A DNA stretch of 64,000 nucleotides from Gimesia aquarii (GTDB taxonomy: Bacteria; Planctomycetota; Planctomycetia; Planctomycetales; Planctomycetaceae), in the NCBI RefSeq assembly GCF_007748195.1, contig NZ_CP037920.1, positions 5,795,800 through 5,859,799 on the forward strand. The letters are read 5' to 3'. Below, piece after piece: positions 36,090 to 45,348 of this stretch. The notes under the pieces were generated by a model. It had not been told where the DNA came from. It did no database searches and saw only the letters and a list, made by a program, of their open reading frames with translations. The first letter of the stretch is position 1, and every line of letters begins with the position of its first letter. The translations under genes were made by a program, and so were the position numbers.

Positions 36090-36887
36090 TTATACCGCTT
36101 CTACAACTTCTTCTGCAGCCGCTTCGGGGTGACGTTCGCGAACGCTGGAATAACCATGCTCATGCAGCTCTGCCGCCAACTGAGCATCTCCCGTCTCGAC
36201 GACTCTGCCTGCTAACATCACATGTGTGAATTGCGGCTGATTGAACTCTAGCAATCGCTCATGGTGGGTAATGATTAAGACTCCCATTTCAGGTCCGGAT
36301 AACCGGCTAAGGCCTTCGCTGACCACTTTGACGGCATCACTATCCAATCCACTGTCAGTTTCATCAAGTACAGCAAATTTTGGTTTTAACATTGCAAGCT
36401 GTAGAATTTCCATACGTTTCTTTTCACCACCAGAAAAGCCATCATTCAAATAACGACGTGCCATTTCTGGATCCATACCCAATTCGCTCATCCTGTCTCG
36501 TAACTCTTTACGAAATTCACGCATAGGTATGAGCTTTTCCCCCTCTTTACGATCTGGATTCCGAACATTAGAAATAGCATGCCGCAGAAAATCAGCAACC
36601 TTGACACCAGGGATCACAACAGGATATTGGAATGCCAAAAATAGCCCCAATCGAGCACGCTCATTAGGATCAAGTTCTGAGATATCGGTTCCCTCAATCT
36701 CGATTTTCCCCTGTGTGATCTCGTAACGGGGATGCCCCGCCATGGCGTATGCTAGTGTGCTTTTTCCGGAACCATTGGGGCCCATTAAAGCATGGATTTC
36801 ACCCTGATTAATTTCAAGGTCCACTCCTTTTAAAATAGGCGTGTCACCAACGGATACATGCAGATCGGAAATTTTCAACAAACTCAT
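36090..36887 (-). CDS. sufC: Fe-S cluster assembly ATPase SufC
   Basis: 265 residues, ABC-type ATPase. Walker A G-P-N-G-S-G-K-S-T near residue 37, signature F-S-G-G-E-K-K-R near 154, Walker B A-V-L-D-E-T-D-S-G-L-D near 176, and the H-loop ITHHERLLE near 207. SufC supplies ATP-driven motion to SufBC2D. The C-terminus is slightly extended and Glu/Ala-rich (EAAAEEVVEAV). AGGA lies ~11 nt before the start. It is the first structural gene after sufR, 73 bp downstream of it. Confidence 0.97.
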   Translation of the reverse strand: MSLLKISDLHVSVGDTPILKGVDLEINQGEIHALMGPNGSGKSTLAYAMAGHPRYEITQGKIEIEGTDISELDPNERARLGLFLAFQYPVVIPGVKVADFLRHAISNVRNPDRKEGEKLIPMREFRKELRDRMSELGMDPEMARRYLNDGFSGGEKKRMEILQLAMLKPKFAVLDETDSGLDSDAVKVVSEGLSRLSGPEMGVLIITHHERLLEFNQPQFTHVMLAGRVVETGDAQLAAELHEHGYSSVRERHPEAAAEEVVEAV

Positions 36888-36960
36888 TTTTAATACTTGT
36901 CCTATTTATTCAGAATTTTAAATAAATCCAGAAACATAAATTTAGTTCAATTTATCTAAC

Positions 36961-37584
36961 TTAGCTGATTTGTGCTTCAAATTCACAACAATGATGACCG
37001 TCCAAACAACATTCTGCGAGATTCATTTTCGTCCCTAGAACCCGCTCAAAAACCCGTTGCTCCAGTTCACAAATAGATGAGTCTCCACTAGCGATATCGT
37101 GATAGGGGCAATTATGCTCCCGTAAAATAGGGAGTGGGCCAGTTTGATCAATCTCAACTACAAAACCACGTTCCTGCAAAGCTTGTTTCAACTGCTCCAT
37201 TCGTCCTTGCAATGAAGTGGCATCAACACTCCTACTATACTGTTGCACCAAAGCAGTCTGAATCCGATTAGCCAGTCGGCATCGCAGGTCTTCGTCATCA
37301 ATGCCTTTAAGTTCTTCCCAAAGGATATTAGCCAACTCAGCGTAGTTGTCACCCAAAAGTCGCATTCCCAGACTCGTCACGGAATAAACATAATGAGGAC
37401 GTCCACGCCCTTCCTTTACCTGATTGCGCGCGATTAAATCCAAGCCTTGTAAACGGACGAGACGTTGGCGAACAGCTGTAGCAGTTACACCTTCTTGCTC
37501 ACAAATTTCTTGAATAGTCGCAGACTTTAGCTGATTCAGACCCAGCAAAAAACTACGATCATTTTCGTCAATGGAAACTCGCAT
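36961..37584 (-). CDS. sufR: SufR-type Fe-S-responsive transcription regulator
   Basis: About 207 residues from ATG 37584; a longer frame to 37659 adds an atypical leader. An N-terminal winged helix (residues ~1-75: DRSFLLGLNQLKSATIQEICEQ, EGVTATAVRQRLVRLQ) precedes a helical sensor domain. The C-terminus carries C-P-Y-H-D-I-A, then C-E-L-E and C-C-L-D-G-H-H-C-C-E-F, the cysteines that hold a [4Fe-4S] cluster in SufR proteins. SufR represses suf genes when its cluster is present. The gene heads the suf operon, and a perfect 11-bp inverted repeat lies ~140-160 bp upstream, consistent with autoregulation. Confidence 0.93.
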   Translation of the reverse strand: MRVSIDENDRSFLLGLNQLKSATIQEICEQEGVTATAVRQRLVRLQGLDLIARNQVKEGRGRPHYVYSVTSLGMRLLGDNYAELANILWEELKGIDDEDLRCRLANRIQTALVQQYSRSVDATSLQGRMEQLKQALQERGFVVEIDQTGPLPILREHNCPYHDIASGDSSICELEQRVFERVLGTKMNLAECCLDGHHCCEFEAQIS

Positions 37585-38052
37585 GGTTTGTTTTCTACCG
37601 TTTAAAAACAGACACATTTGTGCATTTCGAAATATGGGATTTGGTACAATGCAAATCAAAGTCCAAGCCCAATCTTCGACTGAATACTCTCTACAGCAGT
37701 ATCCTAGGCATATTTATTATTTTTGACAACCAATATTGTCAAAAATCAATGATTGAGATTCAGTTTCATAAGCCAAGTAGATTTGCGGGACTTTTTAAAG
37801 AATCACCTTGGAACGTAAACCTTTATTTGATAGTCTCATACAACAATTGTATCAATCTTTTCTCTGAGCTTAGATTCAGGGAAAGATGCTTATCTCAATT
37901 TCAAAATTAAAAACAAACTGGTTCAGATCACATTTTTTAAGAAATTCTGTAACACATGAGAGTTTCTTTCGCTTTGGTCTATATCTGAAGAATTAGATTT
38001 GATTTGATCTTTTATCACTGGAACTGTTACCTGCGAATAGGAATCCACTTTT
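37585..38052. other. Divergent intergenic region between sufR and the symporter gene
   Basis: 468 bp. It contains the operator-like inverted repeat at 37719-37746 and the probable suf promoter. The part toward the symporter is AT-rich, with AGGA near 38038 as its likely ribosome-binding site. Confidence 0.5.
37719..37746 (-). promoter_or_regulatory. Candidate SufR operator overlapping the suf promoter
   Basis: Perfect 11-bp arms (37719-37729 and 37736-37746, ATTTTTGACAA and TTGTCAAAAAT) around a 6-bp spacer. Cyanobacterial SufR sites have the related layout CAAC-N6-GTTG. On the minus strand the arm includes TTGACA, a consensus -35 box, with A/T-rich -10-like sequence (AATAAT) about 15 bp beyond, so a repressor here would block transcription toward sufR. 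It could alternatively control the divergent symporter. Confidence 0.55.
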
Positions 38053-39726
38053 ATGAATTTCGACCGGCAACACAAACCCGTCACATTGCTACTTCGTTCG
38101 GGATTGGCAGTAATTCTCGTGTTTCTGGTCCTAAACCCAGTTCATTCTACATTGGAAGCCTCGCAGAATTCTCCAGAGGAGCATCAAACGGTTCAAAAAG
38201 CAGAAAACGAAATCGAAAAATCGGAACCGAAAGGATTTGCACGTATCGAGAAAAAGATTGATGATGTATTTGGACAGTTCAATGGAATTGTTGCAGGTGT
38301 TTTCTTTTATCCTGTTCCGTTTACATTAGAACAATTTCAAAAGAAGGAGGGATTCCCTCTGGCCGTATTATGGCTCATCATCGGTGCGACCTATTTCACA
38401 TTTCGCATGAATTTTATTAATATTCGAGCTTTCAAACATGCCATTTTATTAGTTCTCGGAAAATATGATAATCCAGAAGACGAAGGGGAAGTTACTCATT
38501 TTCAAGCCTTAACTGCAGCCCTTTCCGCAACTGTTGGATTAGGTAATATTGCAGGTGTCGCCATCGCCATCGGTACTGGAGGTCCGGGTGCTATGTTCTG
38601 GATGATGCTGGCAGGCCTGTTAGGCATGACGTCCAAATTTGCGGAATGTACTTTGGCACAAATTTATCGCCGTATCAGTCCAGATGGGCGCGTAATGGGC
38701 GGACCAATGTGTTATCTCTCAGAGGGCTTAAAAGATCAGTTTCCTTCTAATCCTGTAGCCAACGGATTGGGAAAGTTCTTAGCGGTTTTCTTTGCCATAC
38801 TGTGTATCGGAGGCTCGCTGGCAGGTGGAAACTCATTTCAAGTCAAACAATCACTGGGGGCCGTCACCGAAACAATCCCGATCCTTAAAGACTACAGTTG
38901 GGTCTATGGTCTGCTCATGGCATTTTTTGTGGGTATTGTCATCATCGGCGGCATCCGTAGTATTGCACGTACAACCGAAAAAGTCGTACCCATTATGTGT
39001 GGTATCTATGTCTTGGCCTGCCTGGCAATCCTGATAATTAATGTTGGAAAAATCCCCGATTCTTTTACAGCGATCATCGATGGCGCATTTGACAAGGATG
39101 CCCTCTACGGCGGCTTTTTAGGTGTATTAATACTTGGATTTAAACGTGCTGCCTTTTCAAATGAAGCCGGTGTTGGTTCTGCAGCAATCGCTCACTCGGC
39201 AGCAAAAACACATTATCCTGTAAGAGAAGGAATCGTTGCTTCGCTGGGACCATTTGTTGATACGATTGTAATCTGCACCATGACAGCTCTCGTGATGATC
39301 ATCACAGGCGCCTATAATGATCCCCAGTATGCTGACCTGATTAAGAACAATAATGGCGCAGCATTGACTTCAGAAGCGATGAACTCGCAGATCCCCTATT
39401 TTCAGTATGTACTATCAGTATCTGTTATTTTATTCGCTTATTCGACAATGATTTCCTGGTCTTACTATGGGGAGCGCTGTTGGGCTTTTCTCTTTGGTGA
39501 CAGTCGATCAGCTTCGCTATCCTATCGTATTCTCTTCCTCGTATTTGTTGTACTTGGTTCAATTGTTTCCGCAACCAATGTATTAGACTTTGGCGACTTG
39601 ATGATTCTGGGAATGGCATTCCCGAATATCTTAGGTGTGCTTTTACTTTCTAACCAGGTAAAAAGAGAATTGGATGACTATTGGAAACGCTACAAATCTG
39701 GCGAATTCGATAATCAGAAAAGCTGA
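38053..39726 (+). CDS. Sodium:alanine symporter, AGCS family
   Basis: 557 residues. An N-terminal signal-like hydrophobic segment (~residues 13-36) is followed by a charged extracytoplasmic spacer to ~residue 80. About ten membrane helices follow. The family signature is near residues 160-185: G-L-G-N-I-A-G-V-A-I-A-I-G-T-G-G-P-G-A-M-F-W-M. Later conserved parts include FSNEAGVGSAAIAHSAA and the YGERCWAFLFG segment. It imports alanine or glycine with sodium. The added N-terminal spacer is longer than in many AGCS proteins. A UspA gene follows after ~105 bp on the same strand. Confidence 0.95.
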   Translation: MNFDRQHKPVTLLLRSGLAVILVFLVLNPVHSTLEASQNSPEEHQTVQKAENEIEKSEPKGFARIEKKIDDVFGQFNGIVAGVFFYPVPFTLEQFQKKEGFPLAVLWLIIGATYFTFRMNFINIRAFKHAILLVLGKYDNPEDEGEVTHFQALTAALSATVGLGNIAGVAIAIGTGGPGAMFWMMLAGLLGMTSKFAECTLAQIYRRISPDGRVMGGPMCYLSEGLKDQFPSNPVANGLGKFLAVFFAILCIGGSLAGGNSFQVKQSLGAVTETIPILKDYSWVYGLLMAFFVGIVIIGGIRSIARTTEKVVPIMCGIYVLACLAILIINVGKIPDSFTAIIDGAFDKDALYGGFLGVLILGFKRAAFSNEAGVGSAAIAHSAAKTHYPVREGIVASLGPFVDTIVICTMTALVMIITGAYNDPQYADLIKNNNGAALTSEAMNSQIPYFQYVLSVSVILFAYSTMISWSYYGERCWAFLFGDSRSASLSYRILFLVFVVLGSIVSATNVLDFGDLMILGMAFPNILGVLLLSNQVKRELDDYWKRYKSGEFDNQKS

Positions 39727-39831
39727 TTGAAATACAAAAGAGATTACCATTGTTGACTGCCTTTGTAATTTCATACAATCGAGCCAACCAGCTACTTGTT
39801 GATATCTTCTCCGTTATGAAAGCACTATATC

Positions 39832-40269
39832 ATGGGCTACTTTACTGGAAAAAAAATCCTTGTTCCTGTCGATTTTTCTGAAAGCTCTCTGGAAGCAGTC
39901 ACAAAGGCCATTCAAATTTCAGAAGACCCTGCGAATGTAACTGCAGTGCATGTAATGGTTCCTTTAGATATGGTCTCTCCAGGCGTTCTCTTCGGCGGTC
40001 TGACAGATGAAAAGCGTACAGAACATGTCGAAAAACATGCAAAAGAAGAATTCGCAAAACATCAAATTACAGGAGTTGCGTTCAAAACACTGGTTGGTGA
40101 TCCGGGCATCAAATTAGCAGACTTTGCCAAAGAAAACGAAATCGAACTGATTGTCATTCCCTCACATGGTTATACAGGTATCGCCCGATTGGCTTTAGGT
40201 TCTGTCGCTGAGCGCGTACTCAGACATGCCCCTTGCCCTACTTTAGTATTGCGTCATCCCAAAAAATAA
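39832..40269 (+). CDS. Universal stress protein, UspA family
   Basis: 145 residues, single Usp domain. It opens with K-K-I-L-V-P-V-D-F-S-E-S-S and ends with the ATP-loop type sequence SHGYTGIARLALGSVAERVLRH and APCPTLVLR. These are the ATP-binding class features. It probably acts in the cytoplasm as a stress-linked nucleotide-binding protein. It follows the symporter gene and may share its transcript; a functional link is speculative. Confidence 0.95.
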   Translation: MGYFTGKKILVPVDFSESSLEAVTKAIQISEDPANVTAVHVMVPLDMVSPGVLFGGLTDEKRTEHVEKHAKEEFAKHQITGVAFKTLVGDPGIKLADFAKENEIELIVIPSHGYTGIARLALGSVAERVLRHAPCPTLVLRHPKK

Positions 40270-40280
40270 GAAAACAGAAT

Positions 40281-41141
40281 TCAATTTGATTTCGGTGTAG
40301 TCTCTGGCTTTGAGACTGTTGATTTTGGAGGGACAACTGGTTCTGGATTTAGCATTTCCACAATCAGATTCCGAAAATGAATTTCAGACCCTTCACTTTG
40401 GAGAGCAATTGCACCTTTACTCGGCTCACAACCAGTGACTTCTCCCAGTTTTACCCCATTGATCATGACGGAAATCGTGCCTTTCCGACACGTCAAGACG
40501 CACTTATGCCATTTTCCAACTGGTAAATCCAAGGGAGTTGCGGGTGAAAGTCCATTCGCAGATTTGGCTCCACTGCCTGGAGTAGGGAAAACATTACCAG
40601 CCTCTGGTCGATGCAACTGTACCTGAAATGCTTTAGGCCAGACTTTATCAGGTCCGGAGGTAAATAATAAAATTCCACTATTTGCATTAGGGTCGTTGGG
40701 ATACATCCACTCCATGCTGAAACGAAAATTTTCATACGATTTTTGCGTACGGATATAACCGTAAGGCTTACCAGAACAGATCAAAATACTCGGTTGATCT
40801 TTGCCACCACTGACCACTTTCCAGGTAACATTTCGATTGGCTTTAGCCTCTTTGTCCTCCTCGCTGACATATTTCCAGTGGTCCCAGAAATTCCCACCAT
40901 TTAATAACTTTTCAGGCCCAGGAATTTTTTTCGTTGTTGTTGTTTTCCCAGAATTTTGGGAAGGGCTCGGCTTTCCTGAAGGCGCAACTTCTTGTGAAAT
41001 AGCAGGCGACACTCCCAAAACAAAACAGGCCACTCCGCCCATCAAGAGTAACAAAGAAAATCGATTCTTTATTTCAATTTGATTCACGTAGACAGATTTC
41101 TGTCGTATATGATCCCAAATTCGACGATGAAAATTCAGCAC
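40281..41141 (-). CDS. Exported DUF1080 (3-keto-disaccharide hydrolase) protein
   Basis: Up to 286 residues from GTG 41141. A GTG at 41087 would give a better-placed signal peptide (SLLLLMGGVACFVLGVSPAIS), so the true start may be there. The mature protein has a Thr/Pro/Ser-rich spacer and then a concanavalin-like beta-sandwich, residues ~80-270: GPEKLLNGGNFWDHWK, NFRFSMEWMYPND, NSGILLFTSGPD, the LPVGKWHKCVLTCRKGTI stretch and a final RNLIVEML. DUF1080 proteins bind or cleave sugars and are very numerous in planctomycetes. It has no sugar-utilisation neighbour. Confidence 0.9.
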   Translation of the reverse strand: MLNFHRRIWDHIRQKSVYVNQIEIKNRFSLLLLMGGVACFVLGVSPAISQEVAPSGKPSPSQNSGKTTTTKKIPGPEKLLNGGNFWDHWKYVSEEDKEAKANRNVTWKVVSGGKDQPSILICSGKPYGYIRTQKSYENFRFSMEWMYPNDPNANSGILLFTSGPDKVWPKAFQVQLHRPEAGNVFPTPGSGAKSANGLSPATPLDLPVGKWHKCVLTCRKGTISVMINGVKLGEVTGCEPSKGAIALQSEGSEIHFRNLIVEMLNPEPVVPPKSTVSKPETTPKSN

Positions 41142-41528
41142 GCTTTTTTTTGCCCGACTAGACTGTTAAAAGAAATCGATTGTGGAAATGTAGATAAGAG
41201 AGCCAAGTATTCTAAACTTAAACTCATCAACATTCAATTATGTCCGTATCTGGTTCCATGAGAATTCATAAATGTCCAATCCACATAAAATATACAAAAG
41301 AACACATCACTCTCTATCAAAAACCCAGGTGGGTTACCAAGCATTAATCCACATTATTCCCGTGAATTATGCCTGATCCGATAGTCAAGGAACCTCATCT
41401 ACCATGAGACTAAAGCCATATCGATCATAGTGATTTTATTTGACGACTAAGTCAGGTGGTTGATAAACTAAATCTATCTGCCAAACGGCACCTCCCATTA
41501 ACACAGTACAAAAAAGATTGGTGTTCTC
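41142..41528. other. Divergent intergenic region
   Basis: 387 bp between the minus-strand DUF1080 gene and the Tat-exported protein gene. No hairpin, operator-like palindrome or small gene was recognised. Confidence 0.45.
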
Positions 41529-42584
41529 ATGGAATTTAACTCTCTCTCTTCCCTGCAAACTCTCAGTTCTAATTCTCAGCAGATCTCACGACGTCATTTT
41601 GTGAGAACAATGGGTGCTGCCCTGGCTGGCACACACCTTCTCGGCACTGACAGACTATTGACAGCAGGACAGCCAGAGAACACTGCTCAGTCAACTCCTG
41701 AACCGCTAGTCAAAAAACTTTATGAAAGCTTGAAACCAGAACAAAAATCTAAAGTTTGTTTTGGTTGGGATCACAAAGACAAACATGGACTACTGCGAAA
41801 ACACATTCAGGCAAACTGGAATATTACTGATCCGACTGTAAACAGTAATTTCTTCACCAAAGATCAGCAAGAAATGATTGAAGCAATTTTCTTCGGTCAC
41901 TTTGATCCCAGTTGGCATAAGAAAATTCGCAAACAACTTCAGGATGACCAAGGAGGCTATGGTGAAGAGCAATCGATTGCTATTTTTGGAACTCCTGGCA
42001 CTGATCAATTCCAGTTTGTAATGACCGGTCGTCATACTACAGTGCGCTGTGATGGAGACAGTGCAGAACATCTTGCCTTTGGTGGCCCCATTTTCTATGG
42101 TCATGCAGCAAGTGGTTTTAATGAAACAGCCAACCATCCCGGAAACGTTTTCTGGGAACAAGCATTAAAAGCCAATCACGTCTATAAAATTCTCGATGGC
42201 AAACAACGTAAGGTCGCCTTAATTCCCCAGGCACCACGTGAAACCAAAGTTCAATTCAAAAAATCAGCCGATAAGATCACCGGATTAAAGATTGCTGATA
42301 TGACCCGCGATCAAAAACAGGAGATGCAAAAAGTTCTCAGTTCGTTAATCGAACCTTTCAGAACTTCTGATCAAAGTGAAGTTCGAAAATGTATCAAAAA
42401 ACAGGGTGGCCTGGATCAATGTCGAATTTCTTTTTATCAATCCGGTGATATCGGTAATGATCAAGTTTGGGACAATTGGCGACTTGAAGGACCTGCCTTT
42501 GTTTGGCATTACCGAGGCGCTCCGCATGTGCATGTCTGGGTCAATGTCTCTGATGACCCAAAAACACAAATTATTTCCAGTTAG
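41529..42584 (+). CDS. Tat-exported DUF3500-like protein
   Basis: 351 residues. The N-terminus carries a twin-arginine signal: S-R-R-H-F-V-R-T-M-G near residue 20, followed by AALAGTHLLG. The mature part has T-G-R-H-T-T-V-R, AFGGPIFYGHAA, DLEG-like WRLEGPAFVWHYRGAPHVHVWVNV near the end. The order of these phrases resembles DUF3500 proteins (H-H in strand, then FLIEY and H-x-H segments), though the match is loose. Tat export suggests a cofactor or metal bound before transport; the paired histidines near residues 334-336 (PHVHVW) fit metal binding. No partner gene is adjacent. Function unknown. Confidence 0.65.
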   Translation: MEFNSLSSLQTLSSNSQQISRRHFVRTMGAALAGTHLLGTDRLLTAGQPENTAQSTPEPLVKKLYESLKPEQKSKVCFGWDHKDKHGLLRKHIQANWNITDPTVNSNFFTKDQQEMIEAIFFGHFDPSWHKKIRKQLQDDQGGYGEEQSIAIFGTPGTDQFQFVMTGRHTTVRCDGDSAEHLAFGGPIFYGHAASGFNETANHPGNVFWEQALKANHVYKILDGKQRKVALIPQAPRETKVQFKKSADKITGLKIADMTRDQKQEMQKVLSSLIEPFRTSDQSEVRKCIKKQGGLDQCRISFYQSGDIGNDQVWDNWRLEGPAFVWHYRGAPHVHVWVNVSDDPKTQIISS

Positions 42585-43230
42585 TTTGTGTTAAGAAGCA
42601 ATTCATAAATCAAAAGAGGTGTTTCTCAAAGAGTCATTTCGATCTGCATGATGAAATCAACGTCAATGCTTTTGAATTGCTATCTTATTAAGGTGTTTCT
42701 CGCTTTTTAGCCATTCGCACCCGAATGAGCAGGAAAGAATTTTCCTGCTCATTTCAGTATCATACTGTTTAACAAAATAAAAGTTCCACTTTTATAGTTA
42801 CGTTTGTGGTCCGGTTGATTTACCTGCTAGCCATCCATGATTCCTCCCAAACTTAATTTTCTCCTGTTTTAAGATTGCGCATGTATAACAATTCATCAAA
42901 ATTGCTACTTTTTTGTTTTAGAAAATGCTTAACTATACAACACGCAAAATGAAAGTTTTTTTGAACTCATTAAAACGCTTATCAATGTCGGTTGACTTTC
43001 TCGATTGAAAAGCAATATTGGACTGTAGTAAATAACTCTGTTTGATTTTTTTACTATGGAAATTTTTTTAGAGTTTCTTATGATACCCTGACAAATACTT
43101 GCAGGAAATTAGATAGTAAAAACTCATAGATTATTTTCCAAACTATCAACTTATCGTTATTGACAATTAGATTTATAGAATCTGATTGAAAATATATACC
43201 TGATCTCCTCTCAAGACTACAGGTGACCGA
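42585..43230. other. AT-rich intergenic region
   Basis: 646 bp. Besides the terminator at 42724-42754 it contains long A/T runs and no gene recognised. Near the end AGGTGA (43221-43226) is the likely ribosome-binding site of the next gene. Confidence 0.5.
42724..42754 (+). terminator. Probable terminator after the Tat-exported protein gene
   Basis: A perfect 13-bp stem (42724-42736 with 42741-42753) with a GAAT loop and a T tract at the right arm, ~140 nt after the stop codon. Only a short U tail follows. Confidence 0.6.
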
Positions 43231-44115
43231 GTGACTAAAGAGCTTCTCTCACAGCGTAAAGTCAATTCGTTCTCTTCTCCAACATCCTCTATTGAATGTC
43301 AAAATACCAATCATTCAATTTCCCTTTTTGATCGGATTTCAGTTCATCAAATTACAACCTATCACTGGTCGCTAAAAGAAAGTCTACTAGGTTTATGTTC
43401 TACTGGAATCCCGGCCATTGGTCTATGGAATCGGAAAATACTGGATGTGGAACCCGATCTAGCTGCCGAGCTAATCATTGATTCAAAATTGAAAGTCTCG
43501 ACCATTTCTCTTGCCGGTGGATTTACTGGTGGTAATGAATATTCTTTTAAAGAAGCAATTTCAGATGCCATCGAAATAATCAAATTTGGTGGTCAGGTAA
43601 ATGCAGCAGCTGTCCAAGTAGTGAGTGGTCCACGTGCAGGACACACTCGAAATCATGCGAAACAATTGACGATTGACGCGCTCAAACAATTAGGAGATGT
43701 CGCTGCTTTGCATGGTACCAAGCTAGCATTAAAATCAATGCCATTATCCCTTGGGAAAAATTGGACGTTCCTTAATTCCTTAGATTCAGTTCTAGAGACT
43801 ATTGAAGCTTGCAATCATCCCGCTGTTGGAATTGCGATCGACTCCACTCAAATTTGTCATGAAAATAATGTGCAAGATCTGGTTTCTGAAATTATACCTA
43901 TGATTACAGCAGTTCAAATTTCTGGTTTTACCCCTGGTAAGACACCTCAACAGTCTTTTTCCAATTTTGATCTCATCGAAGCCATTGACCACGCCGGCTA
44001 TGATGGTTTTTTTGATCTGGAAATCTGGTCTGAACAGGTCTGGCATTCAGATTACCTGAGTCTCTTATCACAACTACAATTAGCATGCCAGACAGAACTA
44101 TCCTCAGAATTCTGA
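43231..44115 (+). CDS. Xylose-isomerase-like TIM-barrel protein (AP endonuclease 2 family)
   Basis: 294 residues from GTG, with AGGTGA 4 nt upstream. The fold is suggested by SVHQITTYHWSLKESLLG, TGIPAIGLW, KVSTISLAGGFTG, VQVVSGPRAGHT and the ends VGIAIDSTQICHE, AVQISGFTPGKTP and YDGFFDLEIW. Members are sugar epimerases, isomerases or endonucleases using a metal held by E-D/H-H-E. The later Asp, His and Glu are visible, but the first position, usually Glu in a L-x-L-E-P stretch, is Lys here (LALKSMPLSL), so metal binding may be altered. The ~30-residue N-terminus before the barrel is unique. Substrate unknown. Confidence 0.75.
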   Translation: MTKELLSQRKVNSFSSPTSSIECQNTNHSISLFDRISVHQITTYHWSLKESLLGLCSTGIPAIGLWNRKILDVEPDLAAELIIDSKLKVSTISLAGGFTGGNEYSFKEAISDAIEIIKFGGQVNAAAVQVVSGPRAGHTRNHAKQLTIDALKQLGDVAALHGTKLALKSMPLSLGKNWTFLNSLDSVLETIEACNHPAVGIAIDSTQICHENNVQDLVSEIIPMITAVQISGFTPGKTPQQSFSNFDLIEAIDHAGYDGFFDLEIWSEQVWHSDYLSLLSQLQLACQTELSSEF

Positions 44116-44410
44116 GTCGGCCCACTAGACATTGCGAAACCTGAATTCAGGGATCTACTGTAATAACCAAGCCTGTAATATTGATTACTTAATCACTTTT
44201 GGGTTACCATTGTGCTCATAGTGTCCACTAACATGACATAGTGGTGAGATTCTTCCAACCCAATGCTTCATTCCCATGATTTTTGCTAATTACTGTTTCC
44301 AACGAAATTAAGTAGTGCGCATCGTACTCAATTCAATCAGAGACTGATTCTTGGTAAAGATTGTTGCTGGCTTTACATTCCTAAATTCTTCCAAAATATG
44401 GTAATCTGAA

Positions 44411-45118
44411 ATGGCTCATGAATCTTTTAGCCTGAATGATTTATCAAAACAGCTAGGTAGAGATAGGCGCGAGCTAGAAAAACTAGCGAACAGAGGAAGA
44501 ATTCCAGGCCGGAAAGTAAATGGTGAGTGGCAATTCCATCCAACAGAAATAACACATTGGCTGGAAAAAGAAATGCGTGGTTATACGTTTTCTGAACTTG
44601 AGCAAGTGGAACAAATCAACTCCCACCCACAACTTGACTCAAGCTACCTCATAAGTAATTTAATGCCTGAGGAATTAATTGAAGTTCCACTAAATGCTCG
44701 CACAAAAAGATCCGTACTGGAGACATTGATTGAAACTGCTGGTAAAACCTGGCAAATTTGGGAACCAGCAACTGTTTTGACTGCAGTACAGCAACGTGAG
44801 GAAGCGTATTCTACCGCTTTTGAAAATGGTGTCGCCATTCCCCATCCCAGGAACTCGATTCCTGATGCAGTGGGGGACCTCTTGATTGCGTATGGGCGCA
44901 CACTTTCCGGAATTCCTTTTGGCGCTCCCAATGGTAAACTCACTGATATTTTTTTTCTTGTAATCTGTTCTGATACATCTACGCACCTTTCAGTACTTGC
45001 CAGATTGGGGAGAATGATGCAGCTTCCAGACTTTGTAGAGCAATTACGCGAAGCACCTACTCCACAACAAACACGACATGTCATTATCGAAGCCGAAAAA
45101 AAAATAGCTGAAATTTAG
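44411..45118 (+). CDS. HTH-PTS EIIA(Ntr)-like fusion protein
   Basis: 235 residues in two domains. Residues ~1-55 are a MerR/excisionase-type winged helix: SLNDLSKQLGRDRRELEKLANRG, RIPGRKVNGEWQFHPTEITHWLE. Residues ~85-232 are a PTS fructose/mannitol-type EIIA domain, with the phospho-acceptor histidine in G-V-A-I-P-H-P near residue 145 and the ending THLSVLARLGRMM typical of PtsN. Such a fusion could read phosphoryl flow from HPr/NPr to DNA. No PTS HPr, EI or rpoN gene is adjacent. DNA targets are unknown; the histidine is intact, so phospho-regulation is plausible. Confidence 0.85.
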   Translation: MAHESFSLNDLSKQLGRDRRELEKLANRGRIPGRKVNGEWQFHPTEITHWLEKEMRGYTFSELEQVEQINSHPQLDSSYLISNLMPEELIEVPLNARTKRSVLETLIETAGKTWQIWEPATVLTAVQQREEAYSTAFENGVAIPHPRNSIPDAVGDLLIAYGRTLSGIPFGAPNGKLTDIFFLVICSDTSTHLSVLARLGRMMQLPDFVEQLREAPTPQQTRHVIIEAEKKIAEI

Positions 45119-45348
45119 AATCAATCTAATCAAGCTTTGAGCCTCGGCATTTTTTCTGAGACTGCAGATCAATATGTAAAATTACTGAGTTTGATTATTA
45201 CGATTCTTAATATATTCAAGTTTCTGTTGTTGACGAATGCTTATTAAAGACAAAGAATAGTTCCCAATGCTTTTCTTTAGATGTTATTTCTGAACTGAAA
45301 GGCATCAACATGTTGTCAAAACTAAAAACATCTTAATTTCGAAATTGC

